Of a stretch of 64,000 bases of DNA, positions 34,730 to 48,600 are shown one piece after another. The DNA is taken from contig LSRY02000057.1 of NCBI GenBank assembly GCA_001643675.2, forward strand, positions 250,501 to 314,500. Reading direction: 5' to 3'. Origin of the DNA: Monocercomonoides exilis (Eukaryota; Preaxostyla; Oxymonadida; Polymastigidae). The notes under the pieces were generated by a model that saw nothing but the letters and a program-made list of their open reading frames with translations, searched no databases and was not told where the DNA came from. How positions within the stretch are numbered: the first letter of the stretch is position 1; each line of letters starts with the position of its first letter. The position numbers were made by a program, and so were the translations under genes.

Positions 34730-36655
34730 ATATTCCAATCATTTTTAGCGAAAAATGTGACTATGAACTTTGAGAAATAGAATAGGAAAGAGCTAAAAAA
34801 AGATAACAAAAGCTCTATCATAAATGTTGAATAAGGTTGATTTACAAGAAAAAATCGTCATTTATGAAAAAAGAAAGATGAATTTCAAAAAACAGAAATA
34901 ATCAAAACACAAAGACAAGCTGTCCTATTATCGACTTGAACATAAAAATAGGACAGAAGATGTGAAGAAAGAAAAGTGAGAGAAAGCATATCTGCTGGGA
35001 TAATACTTGTCTTCAAGAAGAATTAAAAACCTTGAAAAACCTAATTAACGGATGAAAAAATTCACTTAAATGGGAAATATTAATTTAAAAACAGAAATTT
35101 TTTTAGTGGTCAAAATGCAATTTTTATCCTTAATCTGTGATTAAACCACTCAGATAAATAAGATAGATATTATCCAAAAGACTTTTATTTTGAAAAAAAG
35201 ATTTATCCCTTGTCGATGTGTTTTTTTGGGTTATGTTTAACTAAAACTTTTTATTTATTCAACTAATTAGGGTTTCGAAATTAAAAAGTGTAAGTTTGCT
35301 AAATAAATAATACTGTTGGATTAAAAGATAGGTTTATTCAGTTTTGAATCACCGTAATTCGAAAACTTCTTTCGAAATATCACAATTGCATTCATTAATA
35401 ATAATGTTTATAAATAAAAACATGGAAATCCTATTTTCGAACCGGTATTTACATTCCCACTCACCAAAAGAAATCATTATCACGAAATTATTCGTCTGAG
35501 AAATCGCAAAAAATCAAAATAATGAAAACATCCCATATTAGATTTGAGAAAAATTAAATTAGGTTAATGTTCAAGAAACGATCAGTCACAATATTGTCAT
35601 ACGTTACAACTTTGATGATACCATATTGTGCACATAAGTTTTTTTCTGCCGATTGTGTGCGGAAACTGTGAAATATGTTATTTTCAATTTTCAAGAAAAT
35701 TCAAAATCCTGTTCAATTTTAAATGAAATCATTGAGTTTTAAGGGTTTTTATATGTTCACTTTTTTTAATCACAGTTTTCATGTTAGCGTTTTATACAAA
35801 ATCAACTTGGAAGGGTTTAATTCTGTTGGATAAATTGCTCAATTTTATTAAATATAAAAATTATTAAACATTGATCAAAAAAATGCTCTATTTAAATTGG
35901 AGTCTTGTTAAATTGAATATGTTCAAAGCATGTTTGAGTGCATGCTAGTGAAATTTCAATTATTAATCTGTTTATTTTGATTATTGTTGAATATTATTGA
36001 TGTCAAAATTTTTGTGCGGAATAACATATTTGGAGCGGAATAATAAGTTGATTCATTCAAGAATAAAAGTTATTACACGAAAGAAAGACAGAATAACTTC
36101 TTGAAACTATTGACAATTAAGTTATAATCATCCTGACAAATTATTATTCACTGTCGTATATTGTGCAATTACCTCGAATTTGTTCATTAATTATTTACCC
36201 ATGTGAACTGTTACACTTTCGTTTCAATATCAATGCAACTTGAAGACGATCTCATTTTCTGAACTGAGAATTATTACCCCAAAATATTAAAGAAATATCT
36301 CCAGTTTCAATGAAATTTACATTTTATTTCCTCGTGATTGATAAAGTTGAATGCTCATTTTATAATTTTTTGTTTTATGCTTGTCTGAGAAGTGATGCTA
36401 AAAAGAGAGGAAATCTCCAAAAACAAAAACAATAATGATCGTACAACGACATGAATGCAGATAAATGAAATGTGTAATACTATCAAATAACTCTAACATA
36501 AAATATACAACAAACGCTTGAACTACCTCTATTCTAAATTCAAAAGAAAAAGTGCATAAAACAGTATTATAGATAGCTTTTGATAAAATAAAGAAATGTA
36601 ATATGAATAAAACAAAAGCACATTTTTAGTCTTTACAGAATATTCGAATTTCACA
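34730..36655. other. AT-rich spacer downstream of the giant phosphatase gene
   Basis: About 1.9 kb with no supported gene, RNA or repeat. It holds the 3' region of the minus-strand phosphatase gene at its right edge. Confidence 0.55.
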
Positions 36656-39600
36656 TTATAGAGAAGGCATTACGGAAGGTACTGGTATGCATTGGATCGG
36701 ATCAAAAGAGCCATAAGAAATATACTGAGTTGATAGAATTGGAGAAGAAGCAAACCGAGGCGGTAGTGAAGACAATGGTGAATTCTGTGGAAGCTTCACA
36801 GTAGTATAATTATTAGTATTGTTTTGAATGACAGAAGGTGCCGGAGAAACAATTGTCGATTTTGATAATGGAGCAGAGGAGAGATATGCACAAAGTTGAT
36901 TATTTAACTGCGAAGGATGTGTAACAATCACTGTAACAGAGTGTAGTAAAGGTAGTTGAACAGATAAATTAAAGGGGAAAGGAAGAGGTATAGGTTCAAA
37001 TTGAAGTGTGCTCGCTGTGTTCATAGGGATAGGTGGAATTGGAGCATTGCTCTGAGATGTCTGCGGCTGCGTAAGAGTCTTCGCGCTTGGATTGGATGAA
37101 CTTTGATTCGATGAAGCAGGAGCAGACAAGGAAGTGAATCCGACTGTTGGAAAGGCTGCTGGAGGAGAAGGCGCAAATTTCGAATCCTGAGCATTTGGTG
37201 GTGGTTGAGAGAACGTGTTTATGGTGCCATGGCTGTTAAGCCAGTCTTCCATTTTCTGTATCCATTCTTTTTCTCCTCCATCAACTTCTTTTTCCATCAT
37301 GCAGCTTGCCAAATCCACTTGCTTCAGCACTTCCCAAACATCCACACACTCTCCATTCATCAGCATCATTCTTCGTCTTCTGACTCGATCACATAATTCT
37401 TCTGCGTCTTTCTGTCTCTTTTTCGCCATTTTTTGTGTTATAAGTTCTTCTGTATTTGAACAGCTGATAATGTCTGATCGCTCTGCAATAACTGCCTTTT
37501 GTGCTTCAATATCTCCCAAGGTACTCAAAAGAAGCTCCATTGCCATTGCTGATCTGCTCAACGACGATCCAATTGAACAACCACACTTGCGAGAAGAGAG
37601 GGTTAATTCTTCATTGGATGCTTTTTCTTCTCTTTTACCAAAAAGCTCCTTCCATATTTTGATTCGTTCTTCTTCCCATTCTTCATCCCATGATCTTCCA
37701 CTCCATTTCCAGTCATCAAGTGCATTCCCATACGAAGCATCAAACACACGTCTATCTCCAAGTCCAGTTGTGTAATCTACTCCCATACCTATTGGCGGCC
37801 TCAAAGAAAACAGTGCAACTCTTCCCTGTGACTCACCTCCGTAATAGTTATGAGATGAAAATATGGTCATAATGCGACTATCATGCGAAAATGCTGATCC
37901 AAATGGAGTTGCTTCATGTCCTCTGACAATCAGATCCAGTCTGTTTGCTCTAACAAACCGTTCAGTCGCAGTTATTCCGAATGGAGGGCGCCCTTCTGTA
38001 AGTTTGTGCAAACCTCTTGGATCGCCCCACAGTGTTGCAAGTGCGAGCTCAAAGACGCGATTCCTTCTGCGCGCATTCAAAATGACTGACTCTGCTGCAA
38101 AATCTTCAGTCATTGGTGTGCCATACATTCTGTTCCAATCTAAACGTTGTGCTCTCATCTTAAAGTAATCCACCTGTTCGAATGTGATGTCAAATGGAGT
38201 AAGTGCAGAATACTCAGATAGAAGAGGCGTTGGAAGCATCGGCGTCAGTCCTCCGTGAACAATAAAGATACGCCGTGAAGAGACAAGTGCGGTAGGTGGT
38301 TGTGGGGCAGGATACTGCAGCACTTCTTCCTCGGAACTCGTTTCATCCATATTGGTTGAATTATAACTATCAGAGCTTGAATGAGAAAACGGTACAGAAA
38401 TTTGATGGAATACAAGTGATGGATTTGTTGACTTTATTTCATACAGATCTGATGATGGAAGATGCTGAAGAGAACAATGTGAAACCAAACTAAGTTCAGG
38501 ATTTTCCTCAGTACTTTGAACACAATTTGAAGTTGTGCCAGTTGAACTGTTTCTGGAAAGCGATTGAGCATTAAAGTCAATTGAAGACGAATTTTGTTCG
38601 TCAACATTTTCAACAAACATTCCATTTATTTCGTCTCTCTCGCATTCCACAACGCAAACTCCACCTTCGTTATTCACTGCAAGATGAAGAGGTGGAGAAG
38701 TCAGCGTAAAGCAGCTAGAGTGATCGCGCGGTGCTTTTGATTCGTTAAATGATTCAGAGGTAGTTAATCCACTTGTAACATTTTTTGACTGTTCAAGTGG
38801 TTCTGGTTTGTCATTTCCAGATGCTGCTTTTTTAAATAGATCGTATTTGACTTCATCATAAACACCTTTGTGGCATCTGCATAAGCAAACAGGAAGAGAT
38901 GATGTGCTTTGAGTGCTGCCTGAAGATGATGACGAGAGTGGCAATGGATGCACTGAGCATTCACCACACCAATGGCATTTGTGGCACATATTAAGAGAGA
39001 CATGATCCGATGATGATGATTTAGTAATGCTTGATTCATTTTCTGAAGGGCTTTCTTTGGATTTCTCGCTCATCTCTTTCTTTTTGAGCAGCTCTGCCAG
39101 TCTTTTTCCCTCTGGACACAGATAGTGCAGAGGAGACTCGAACATGTGCAAGGCATCGTCTGTCTTCTCAACCAATATGAATCCAGTGTTGTCTCTCACT
39201 TGTGCATATTCCATATCAATAGCTTCATGATCAGACTCAGATGTGGCAGTTCCTTTGCTATTCTGCTCTTTATCTGCAGATGTAGACGATGCAATAGAAT
39301 TAACTGAGTGAGATTTGTGTTTGCAGCATGGAAAGATCTGAGCATAGACAGATCGTTGGGTGTTTGCCAATGTTGACTGGTTCTGTTGCTGCGGTTTTGA
39401 TTGAGTTGCTATTGAATGGCTGGTTGTTTGATTCACTGAAGAAGGAACTGACAAGAGCTGAGATGTGAATGAAGAGGCGTTTCTGAAGAGGCGAAGAGAA
39501 CTTGGAGAAACTGACAGAAGTGTTGGTGTCATTCCGTTGAGTGTACAAGTCATTTCTTCATCTTTTCCTTCCTGCGAACTTCCAGTCTTATCTGTTTGTT

Positions 39601-42600
39601 TCATCAAAGCCTCTTTGCTCACTCTTTTGAACATTTCCTGATTGAACGATCCAATCTTCACTCTTTTCTCGTCTTCTCTGCTGAGATGGTGGTAATTTAA
39701 CGTAACAATCGCAGAAATAGGCAAATACTTCCACAAGTCCAGGCACAGCCAGTACAATGGATGAACAGGCTCTTCAATCCACTGTCCATCTGCCTGCCTT
39801 GTAAGTGTTGCCGGGAAGCCAGCAGCAGGAGAGTACAACTGCGCAGTCACCGGACAGGACTCAGGGAATGTGTCGACAGGCCATATTTCGTGCATCTTGT
39901 GATTGAAGCCGTCGTCAATGGAAGTGACAGATTCGTGGTTCCCTTTCAGCATATACACCATATCTGGTCGATGGAGCCTGTAGAGCAAGATCAGCAGAAA
40001 CACCTCAAATGACCACAACCCTCGATCCACGTAATCTCCCAAGAACACAACAGCTGCGGTACCTTTCGGAGCATTCAGCATTTTGTCAACAACTTTCAGG
40101 GCATTCAGAAGAGCAGTGAAATTCCCGTGTAGATCACCCACAACAAGAAGGCCCTGAACAGAAGACGAGAGGGAGATGTCTGTTGAAAAGGCATCATACG
40201 TCAGAGTTGTGGTTGGAGGCATGTCAGACAGAGAAGAAGGATACAGAGGACACTTTTTGCTGCTTGCGCTATCATTTTGTGCAGTTGAGACAGAATGTGT
40301 TTCAGAATTAACTTTTACAGAAAGATTGGCTTGACTTGGTGCAGAATAATCCTCATAAGTCGACGGGCTAGGCGGCGCAACCACGAGGCGGATGGCTCTT
40401 CCGTTTTGATCCACAAACAGACCTTCGCCCATCATCGCCTCGATGCTCCCGCTGCCTGCGCCGTCCTCAGGCCAGAAGTGCACCTCCACCTCCATCATCG
40501 CCTTATACAGATTCACTCCTCCGTTGAAGCGCGGCATCCCAAAGTGCTTCCCCGCACAGTTCAGCAGGTTCTCCACATCAACCACGAAGAACTTGCGTGC
40601 TGTCCAGAAGGCCTGCTCCAGGCAGTGCAACGTTATCTGCTCTTTGAAGGCCATCAGCTGCTCAAACGAAAGGGCAGAATATGGATGAGGTTGTCTTCGG
40701 ATTTCGGTTTTGTTCAAATTGGTTGCGTTTGCTTCTTCGCTCGTGCAATTCTCCTGTTGTGTGGCAAGTGCCTCTTCTTTCTTCTTCTCTTCCTCTGCCA
40801 TTTCCATCATTTCTTCTGCCTCTTCGAAGTTCATCAGTGCAAGCGGCACAACATCAGCAAGTGTCATTGGAGGGAAGTCGATGAATATCTCCTCTGGACG
40901 TGACGAATAGTACATTCTCTTGTCTTTTCTTGTGGTGAAGACGCTGCAGACGGGGAGTGTTGGGTCAAAGAAGGGCGAGCAGCTGTTCATCGATGTGACA
41001 AATGAAGATGATCCGAAGGGAGTTGATGAGAGCGGATGGAATAAACGGACTGCTGCTTCTTTTGAGGCTTCATTCTGTTTGCTGAGTGTGAGCGCTGTGT
41101 AATCAATGGGGGAAAAAAAGATATTGATAAATAAATAATAAATAAAATAAAATAAAATCATCAAATAAAGATAAATAAATAAAGTTCAAGAAACTGATTT
41201 TTCAAAAAAAGGAAAAATTGAATAAACCTGTTGAAGCTGAAGGCATTGCGAGCAGCTCCTGCTGATCCGACAGCATCGGTGGTGGCAGCTGAACATCGAG
41301 GCAGGATGCAAAGAAGCGTGAGTGAGCGTTGTGCCACACTGCCTGTATTCTGCACTCGCCAATCACAATCATCGCTGTTGGGAGGCAGCCGTGGTTGCAG
41401 GGCACAAGTGGAGCGTGGTGCTGAGGGTAGCGCCGGATGATACGTGGTGGCAAGCACGCCCTCTTCTCTCTGAAGGGCTTTCTCTGCAGAGAAGGAATGC
41501 AGACATCAATCAGCGTTTGGAAGCGCCGCCGCAGCTGTTCAACGTCTGCCTGTGTCATGAAGCGGCGGGTGGGTGTCATTGAAGAGCGGATAGAGACACT
41601 TGAGGCAGAGGTGTTGTGCGATGGGTAGAAGGAAGAGGAATATGGATGTGTGTTGGAGAATGGAGGTGGTTGTGAGGCTCCGATGCTTTGCTCAGATGAC
41701 ATTGTTGAAGAGCGGGTGTTGGTGGGGACTGTAGATAATGAAGAAGAAGATGATGATGATGAGCTGGTGTTAGTTCTGGATGATGCTGAATAGCTGTGCA
41801 ACTTTAACTTATTCGTCTGTCTGTAAAGCGTGTCATTTGCTCCTTTGTGGTTGAGCTCCAATTCAGAAGCACTGAAAGAAGCACCTTCTCTGCTCTTGCA
41901 GTTGTATGTGGGGGCATCAAAATCGTGTGTCTTCTTCGGATTGAGCATATCCACATACAACTTCGTCTGGTCTCTGCTTCGCTCCTTCGCCGGCCACAGC
42001 AGCCGCAGCGTGGCCTGGAAATCGTCCCATCTGTCTTCGTATTTTTCGATCCAGTTGTAAAGAGACAGCTTCTGCCCAAGTGAAGTTAGGAACCAGCGGT
42101 GCACCCTCACTTTGCGAAGAAGCTGTCTCTTGATGTTCTTGTTCATTCCTTTGTGATGTCTCTTGTGATGACAATTGTGATGATGGTGATCGTTATGATG
42201 ATGATGATGATGATGATGCATACGGCTGGGTATTTGTGATGTGCCTGTTTTGTTCAGAACAGAACTCGATTTCTGCCTCTTTGACTCAGAAAGAGAGGAG
42301 CTGCGGGTGGATTTGGCACTGTCTGCTATTGAAGTGGAACGTGCTTGGTTGCTTGGTGAAACAGATGAATGACGAGAAACTGAAGAGATGAATGAAGAAG
42401 ATGAAGAAGAGGAGGAGGAAGAGGAGGAAGAGGGCGAAGAAGAAGACAAAGGAACAATCGGAACAGCTGTGGAAGTGGAGAATGAGCCATAGTCAGTTCT
42501 GCTGGAAGGAGATTTTGGAGTGAGGAAGTGAGATGAGATGATCTGCATTTGAGGAGAATGAACAGTTGGAGTGGAGGGGGATACGATGGTTGTTGTCATT

Positions 42601-45600
42601 GGGGCTAAATGGATGGAAGACGGAGAGGCACGACGAGGTGGGGGTGTGGTGGCTTTGATGGGATAAGAAGAAGATGATGATGATGATGAAGAGGAAGAGG
42701 AAGATGAAAGAGAAGAAATAGAAGAAGCAGACATTTGTGCATTTGGTGTGGGTGTTGTGGTTAAAGAGGCATTTGCCAATGGAACAGGAGACAAAGATGA
42801 GCGGCGAGGGACAGCACTTTCTCCTTCTTGTTCTTTCGATTCTTTGTTTCCTTCCCCTTCTCCTTTTTCTCCTTCTCCTTCTTTTCCTTCTCCTTCTCCT
42901 TCTTTATTCTCAATGGTTTCTGCTTTGATCTTCAGAGATTCACTTGGTGTGCCTGTGAGTGCATTCACAACAGCTGCTGCTTTCTTCGCAGATGTTGAAA
43001 TGGCTGACAGAAATCCTTTCATTCGGAACTTAGGTCCAACACTAGGAACAGTAGAAGAAGAGGAAGAGGAAGAGGAAGAAGAAGAAGAAGAAGGTGCGGT
43101 TGTTGATGATGGTTGAGATGATGATGTTGTTGTTGTTGTGCTGTCTTTCTTCAAAAGTTCTGCTCCTCCGCTTTTTTGTGTGCTTTTGAGAGATGCCAAC
43201 ATGAGTGACGAGGGAAGCAATCCTTCCTTCAGCTTCAGTTTGGCTGTGCCTTGTGGAGAAACTGCAGAATTCTCAACAGAAGAAGAAGAAATTGAAGAAG
43301 AAGAAGATGATGATGATGAATCTTGTTCATTCCCTGTCTGTTTCGTGAGTGCAGCAGCGAGTGATGGCTGAGCAGTTGAAGGTGTTTGCTGAGGAGGAGC
43401 AGCTGTTGACTCGATCGTCATTGGATCAGACACCCCCAGCAGCATCAGAATCTTCCTCTGCTTCTCTTCCGCCACTTTCTTCGCAATCATCTGCACTTTC
43501 TGTCTTCTCCTTCTCTTCAAAATCGCCTTCTTCAGCGGCAGACGCTCGCACAGCCTGTAAATTCTCTGCTTCACTCGCTCTGCCTCTGCTGCTGCTTGCG
43601 GGAGTCCGAATTCGCTCATTGGATCTCCATCATATGGAGTCATTGCATCAGCCACAGACGCAGATGAGAATGGAAGAGAGGAACGAGTGGTGAGAGAGAG
43701 GAGAACGCTGTTTGTGGTGGACGTGGTGGCAGAGGCGGATGTTGTGATGGATGGAGAGGAGATGGTGGATGCTGAGACAATAGATGAAGAGGAAGAAGAA
43801 GTTGTTGTTGTTGAAGATGAAGAAGAAGATGATGATGATGGCAAAGGAACATTCAATGCAGAGTTCATACGTGATGTGGAAGGGATGGTTGAAAGAGGCT
43901 CAGGAATCGCCAGTGACATGTGGGTGAATGAAGAAGAGGCGCCTTCCATGTGCAGATGAGAGGCAGAAGAGAGAGAAGAACAAGAAGAAGAGCCACTCTC
44001 AGAATTGGTGTCTGTGTCTGAATCAGAAGAAGAGCTGTCATCAGAAGAGGAGGAAGAAGAGGAAGATGATGTGGAGCTGGTATCGTCAAACAAACATTGT
44101 TCACAGCATTTGTGTTCATCTGTCTCTTTGTTTCCTTTTGATCCTCCATTGCTTTGTCTATTGCCACTTCCATTTCTCGCTTCCTTCTCTTTCCTCTTTC
44201 TCTCTCTCCTCCTTCTCTCTCTTCGTCTCTCTGTCCCATCATCCACATCCACAATGTTTCCTTCTTCGTCTTGCACCAAATCAACAATTCTTCCTTTCTC
44301 GTTCATCACCCTCTCTTCACACCAGCCCCAGCCGTATCTGTTCAGCTTGCTCGGCTCCTTCAGCTTCCGCTTTATTATCTTCTTTGGATCGTTCTTTTCG
44401 CTTTCTTTCTTCTCCCTTTCTCTTTCTCCTTCCTCTTCACCTTCAACATCTTCCCTTCCTTCTCTATTTTCTTCTCCTTCTCCATTCAACGCCTCATCCT
44501 CGCTCTCATCTTCACTCTCCATCCCATCCTCAAAGCACCTGTCCATCAGCTTCGACGCCTCTTTGTCTATCATATCGACACAATTCAGGTCATTCTCGTT
44601 CAAATCAATCGGCAAAAGCGAGTCAAAACTGTACGCAATCTGAAGAGTCGCATTCTGCAGCAGCTCCCTCTTCAAATCCACTCCTCTCTCATTCGCTATC
44701 TTCTGCTTCAGTTTGTTTGCAGTTGCTCTTGTGAGTGATCCACTCCCACTCAGCCCCATCCCACTCAGCCCAGCAGCTGAATTCACCATCGCAAAGCCAT
44801 CTACATCTTCTCTGTCTCCGCCCACAAGCACAACCGACCCTTCATCGCCATTCATGCGCCTCTTCATCTCGTTCTTCCACTCCCTCAGCTTCGGATACAC
44901 CTCGTCCCACATCTTCTTCCACAGCTGCTGCGAACGAAATGGGCCAGTTTCTCCGATGTGCCTGCGGAAGAGCAAGAATTTCTCCAGTCCAGTGAGTGCA
45001 AAGTGGAGGATGGAGGTTGGCATGAGCAAAGCATCGCGGGAGAGGAGGATAGGGTCGAGGGTGAGCGCTGGCTGGCCCATCGGAAGCATTTTGCTGGGCC
45101 TTCGAGAGGACTGAGTGACGTGTGTGACGATGGTTGTGTGGGAGGAGGTGCGGGGGATGGGGAGATAGGGCAATTGAGAGGAAAGAGAAGAGGAGGTGGT
45201 GGAAGAGTTGGAGGAGGATGTTGAGGTGCGAGGTGGCATTTCTTGTGTTGAGTGGCGGGCAGACAAGAATCCATCGTATTGTTCTGAATGATATGCCTTT
45301 TGTGTCAGGACTTCAACCACAGCCAGCCCTTCCTTCACGTCCCTCTCAACCGCCTCTGCCTCAGCCTCTGCCCCTTCCTCCCCATTCACACTGCCATTTC
45401 CATTGATCGCATCAGCACTCCCAACAGACACCATTCCACCTGTAGATGCAATCAGCACACGAAGCGCCTCTTGGTCTTCGGGTGTCATTGCTTTCCTCTG
45501 TTCCTCTCTCTTCCTCAGCAGAGCAGCCAGGCTGTGTCCAAAGGAGTTTGCCATTCTCAGCCTCTCAGTCACCATCATGCCCTGGTTGATGGCCTGCTGC

Positions 45601-48600
45601 GCAGCAGATGAAAGAGCAATGTCACTCCACGTCAGTTCTCCATTCTTCTCTCTTTCTCTCTCTTTCTCTCTCTGCTGTGCTTGGAATCTCTCTCTGCGTG
45701 ACTGCGTTGTCAGGATGTTCCCAAACAGCCCACCTGCCTGTGTTGTGGTGGAGCGTGCCAGAGAAAAGGCATCTGACTGATAGGACATGCCTGAAGAGAC
45801 AGAGGTGAGTGATTGCATAGAGCTGTTGCGTGACATGATTGAGGTGTGTGATTGAGGAGATTGGGGTGAAAGAGGTGGGCGTTGGGGGGTGTGGGGGCGT
45901 TGTTGAGATGCTGGTGAAGAAGAAGAAGAAGAAGAAGGTGAAGATGTGGATGTTGATTCCTTAGCAATACGAGTGGGTGTCTGTGGAGAAAAGACAGACG
46001 GATGAGCAGCAGGGCCAAGCTGGTTGAACGAGATGGAAGGAAGCTTCGAGGGTGATCTGTTGAATGGCTGCATTTTGTATGAAGATCCTTCACTTTCACT
46101 GCCTCCACTTCCAGCTGAAGCAGATTTCTTTTCCTCTTCTCCTGTTTTCTCTCCTTCTCTTCCCTCATTCTTCAGCAAGTGATTGACTCTTGGTGACTCT
46201 AATGAATCGTCTTGGTTGCTTTCAAGCGGAGGCAGAACAGAAGAGCTCTGACTGCTGACGATGGGCGTGTCGTGTGAGGGCACAGGGAAAGGGGCAGGGC
46301 CAGCAGACTGACTGCGACGAGAGGAAGAGACAGGAGGGAAGACAGAGGGAGGAGAAGAGCCAGTAATTGAGGAAGACATGGAAGCATTCATCGAGGCAGA
46401 TAAAGAGAGAGAGGAAGAAAGAGAGGAAGAGCTGTTGTGTGTGTCAGAAGTGTCTTGGAGAGAAGGAGGAGGAGGATGAGGAGCAACAGAAGTGGATGAA
46501 GAATGATGTCTTTCGGGTGTCTTTGGTGTTTTTGGTGAGCTGACAGAGGCAGAAGACTTCACAGCAGAAAAGGGAGATGCGAAGGCGCTGCTGGAGGAGA
46601 CAGTGATGGATGAGTTGTGAGTGTCTGGTTGTTTTGTAGGAGAAGAAGATGGAGATGATGAAGATTGGGTGGAGTGTTGAGAAGCGAAAGGAAGAGGTGC
46701 AGGAGAAGTGTCTTCACGAGGATGAGAGAGAGATGAAGAAGAAGAAAAGGCAGAAGAAGAAGATGATGATGACGATGATGATGAGGTAGAAGCAAGGTTG
46801 TGCATTGGAGGAAGGGAAGAAGCAGAAGGCGGAGGAGACGAAGTGAATGAAGGTGAAGAAGGGGCAGGAGAGAGAGAGCGAGTGGAGTAGAGAAGAGAAG
46901 GAGGAGGCGGAGGAGGAGAAGTCGAATGGCCGTATGGAGAACTGGGAGCAGAGCGGGGGATGCTGGTGGAGACAAGAGGAGGAGTGAAGGAAGAGCTTGG
47001 TGGGTGAGAAGAGGAAGAGGAGGAGGAGGAAGAAGAAGAAGAAGAGATGATGGCTTGTGGAGGAGGAGTGATGGAGGTGATTGGACGAGGCGGGGCTTTG
47101 GGTTTGGGGGGTGGGCCTTTGAGCTTGTTGGATGAGGACGATGGTGGTTGGGCTGATGAATGTGGAATATGGAAAAATAAATTAATATTTTATAAAATAA
47201 GAAGGAAAGAAGGAAACAATAGAAAAGAAAGATCAATAAAAAATAATTTAATAATTTAATAATTTAATAATAATAATAATAATAAAATCACACAATCAGA
47301 AGCTCCAATCTTATCTGAAGGGATGCCAGGAGAGATGGATCCAACAAATGGCTCATCCACATGTTGATACGACGAAAAACTGCATGTTTCATCATCACCT
47401 GCACTGCCTTCTTTCGATTCTTCTTGTTTCTTTCCTCTTTCAGCTGCAGCTTCGCTTCTTTTTTTGTCTTCTTTCTCTTTGTTTGTCTGTTTAGTGTCTT
47501 CATTCTTTCCTTTCTCTCCGTCTTGCCTATCCACTCCAGCTGCAGCCTTCTTCCCTTTCCTCTCCTTCCCTGTTCTGTTCCCCTCTTTCTCCTCTCTCCT
47601 CTTCCTCCCGTCTCTTCTCTCTGTCTTATCCACCCTTTCCCCCCTCGCCTCCTTCACCCCTCTCTCCAGTGTCGCTATCCACGCCTTGAAGCACGTCAGA
47701 AACCTCTTCACTGCCCTCTCCCTCTCTCCTGTGTGTGCCACACTCGTATGGATCGATGACTGGGGCAGTCTCTTCAGCCGCATCGCCACACGAGACAGGC
47801 GAAGATAGCGTGCCAGCTCTTCCTTTCTCAAATACGTCAGCCCATGATGATACAGCATGTAGTCTCCAACATTCCCTTCTTTCTCTTTCTCTCCGTTTTT
47901 GTCCTGATCCATCCCTTCCCCTTCGCCTTCTCCTCGTTTGTCGTCTTTTGTCCGCTCAAGCGACGCCATCATGTCTTTCCCTGTCACTTTTCGTGTCCTC
48001 TTCAGCGTTCCTGACCCTCCTCCCCCGTCTCTTCTCTTCAGCGTGCCTGATTTTTTCCCTTCTTCTCCGCTTTTCTCTTTTCCTTCTCCTTTCTCCCCTT
48101 TCTCCCCCTTTTCCCCCTTTTCTCCAAGTGACATCTGCGCCATGATCGCCTTCCTCCTCAGCGTTGCCTCTTTCTCCTTCAATCTCTTCGCCTTCTTCTC
48201 ATTCATCACCACCTCTCCATGCGGCACCAGCATATCCCCCACCGTCATTGTGTACGGCCTCAGCCCAAAGTACTTCTCCCTCTCCTTCATCACCTGCCTC
48301 ACCACCCGTGGCTCCACACACACCCCCATCTCCTGGTGCTCTATCATCCGCGTCACTGCAAACGACGTCTGAGGCAGCGCTGCTGCGATTTCATCCAAAA
48401 GATCAGCAAGAGGCGTGTCGAGACGTGTCACAAACTGAAGCAGCGTACGGCGCCCGAACGTGAGGGAGACAGCGATGTGGGAGAAGAGGGGAGGAGAAGA
48501 GAGAGGAGAATTAGAGGCAGAGAGGAATGCTGATGAGGTGATTTGTGAGGGAAGGGAGACAACTGTTGGAGAATCTCTTTGAAGAAGAGAAGAAGATGAC

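Noticed and set aside
42740-47235. Antisense and shifted open frames over the phosphatase exons (Leu/Ser or Val/Glu-rich)
   Set aside because: Products of GAA/GAT and TCT/TCC repeat tracts; the minus-strand frame joins neighbours through introns and is the coherent one.
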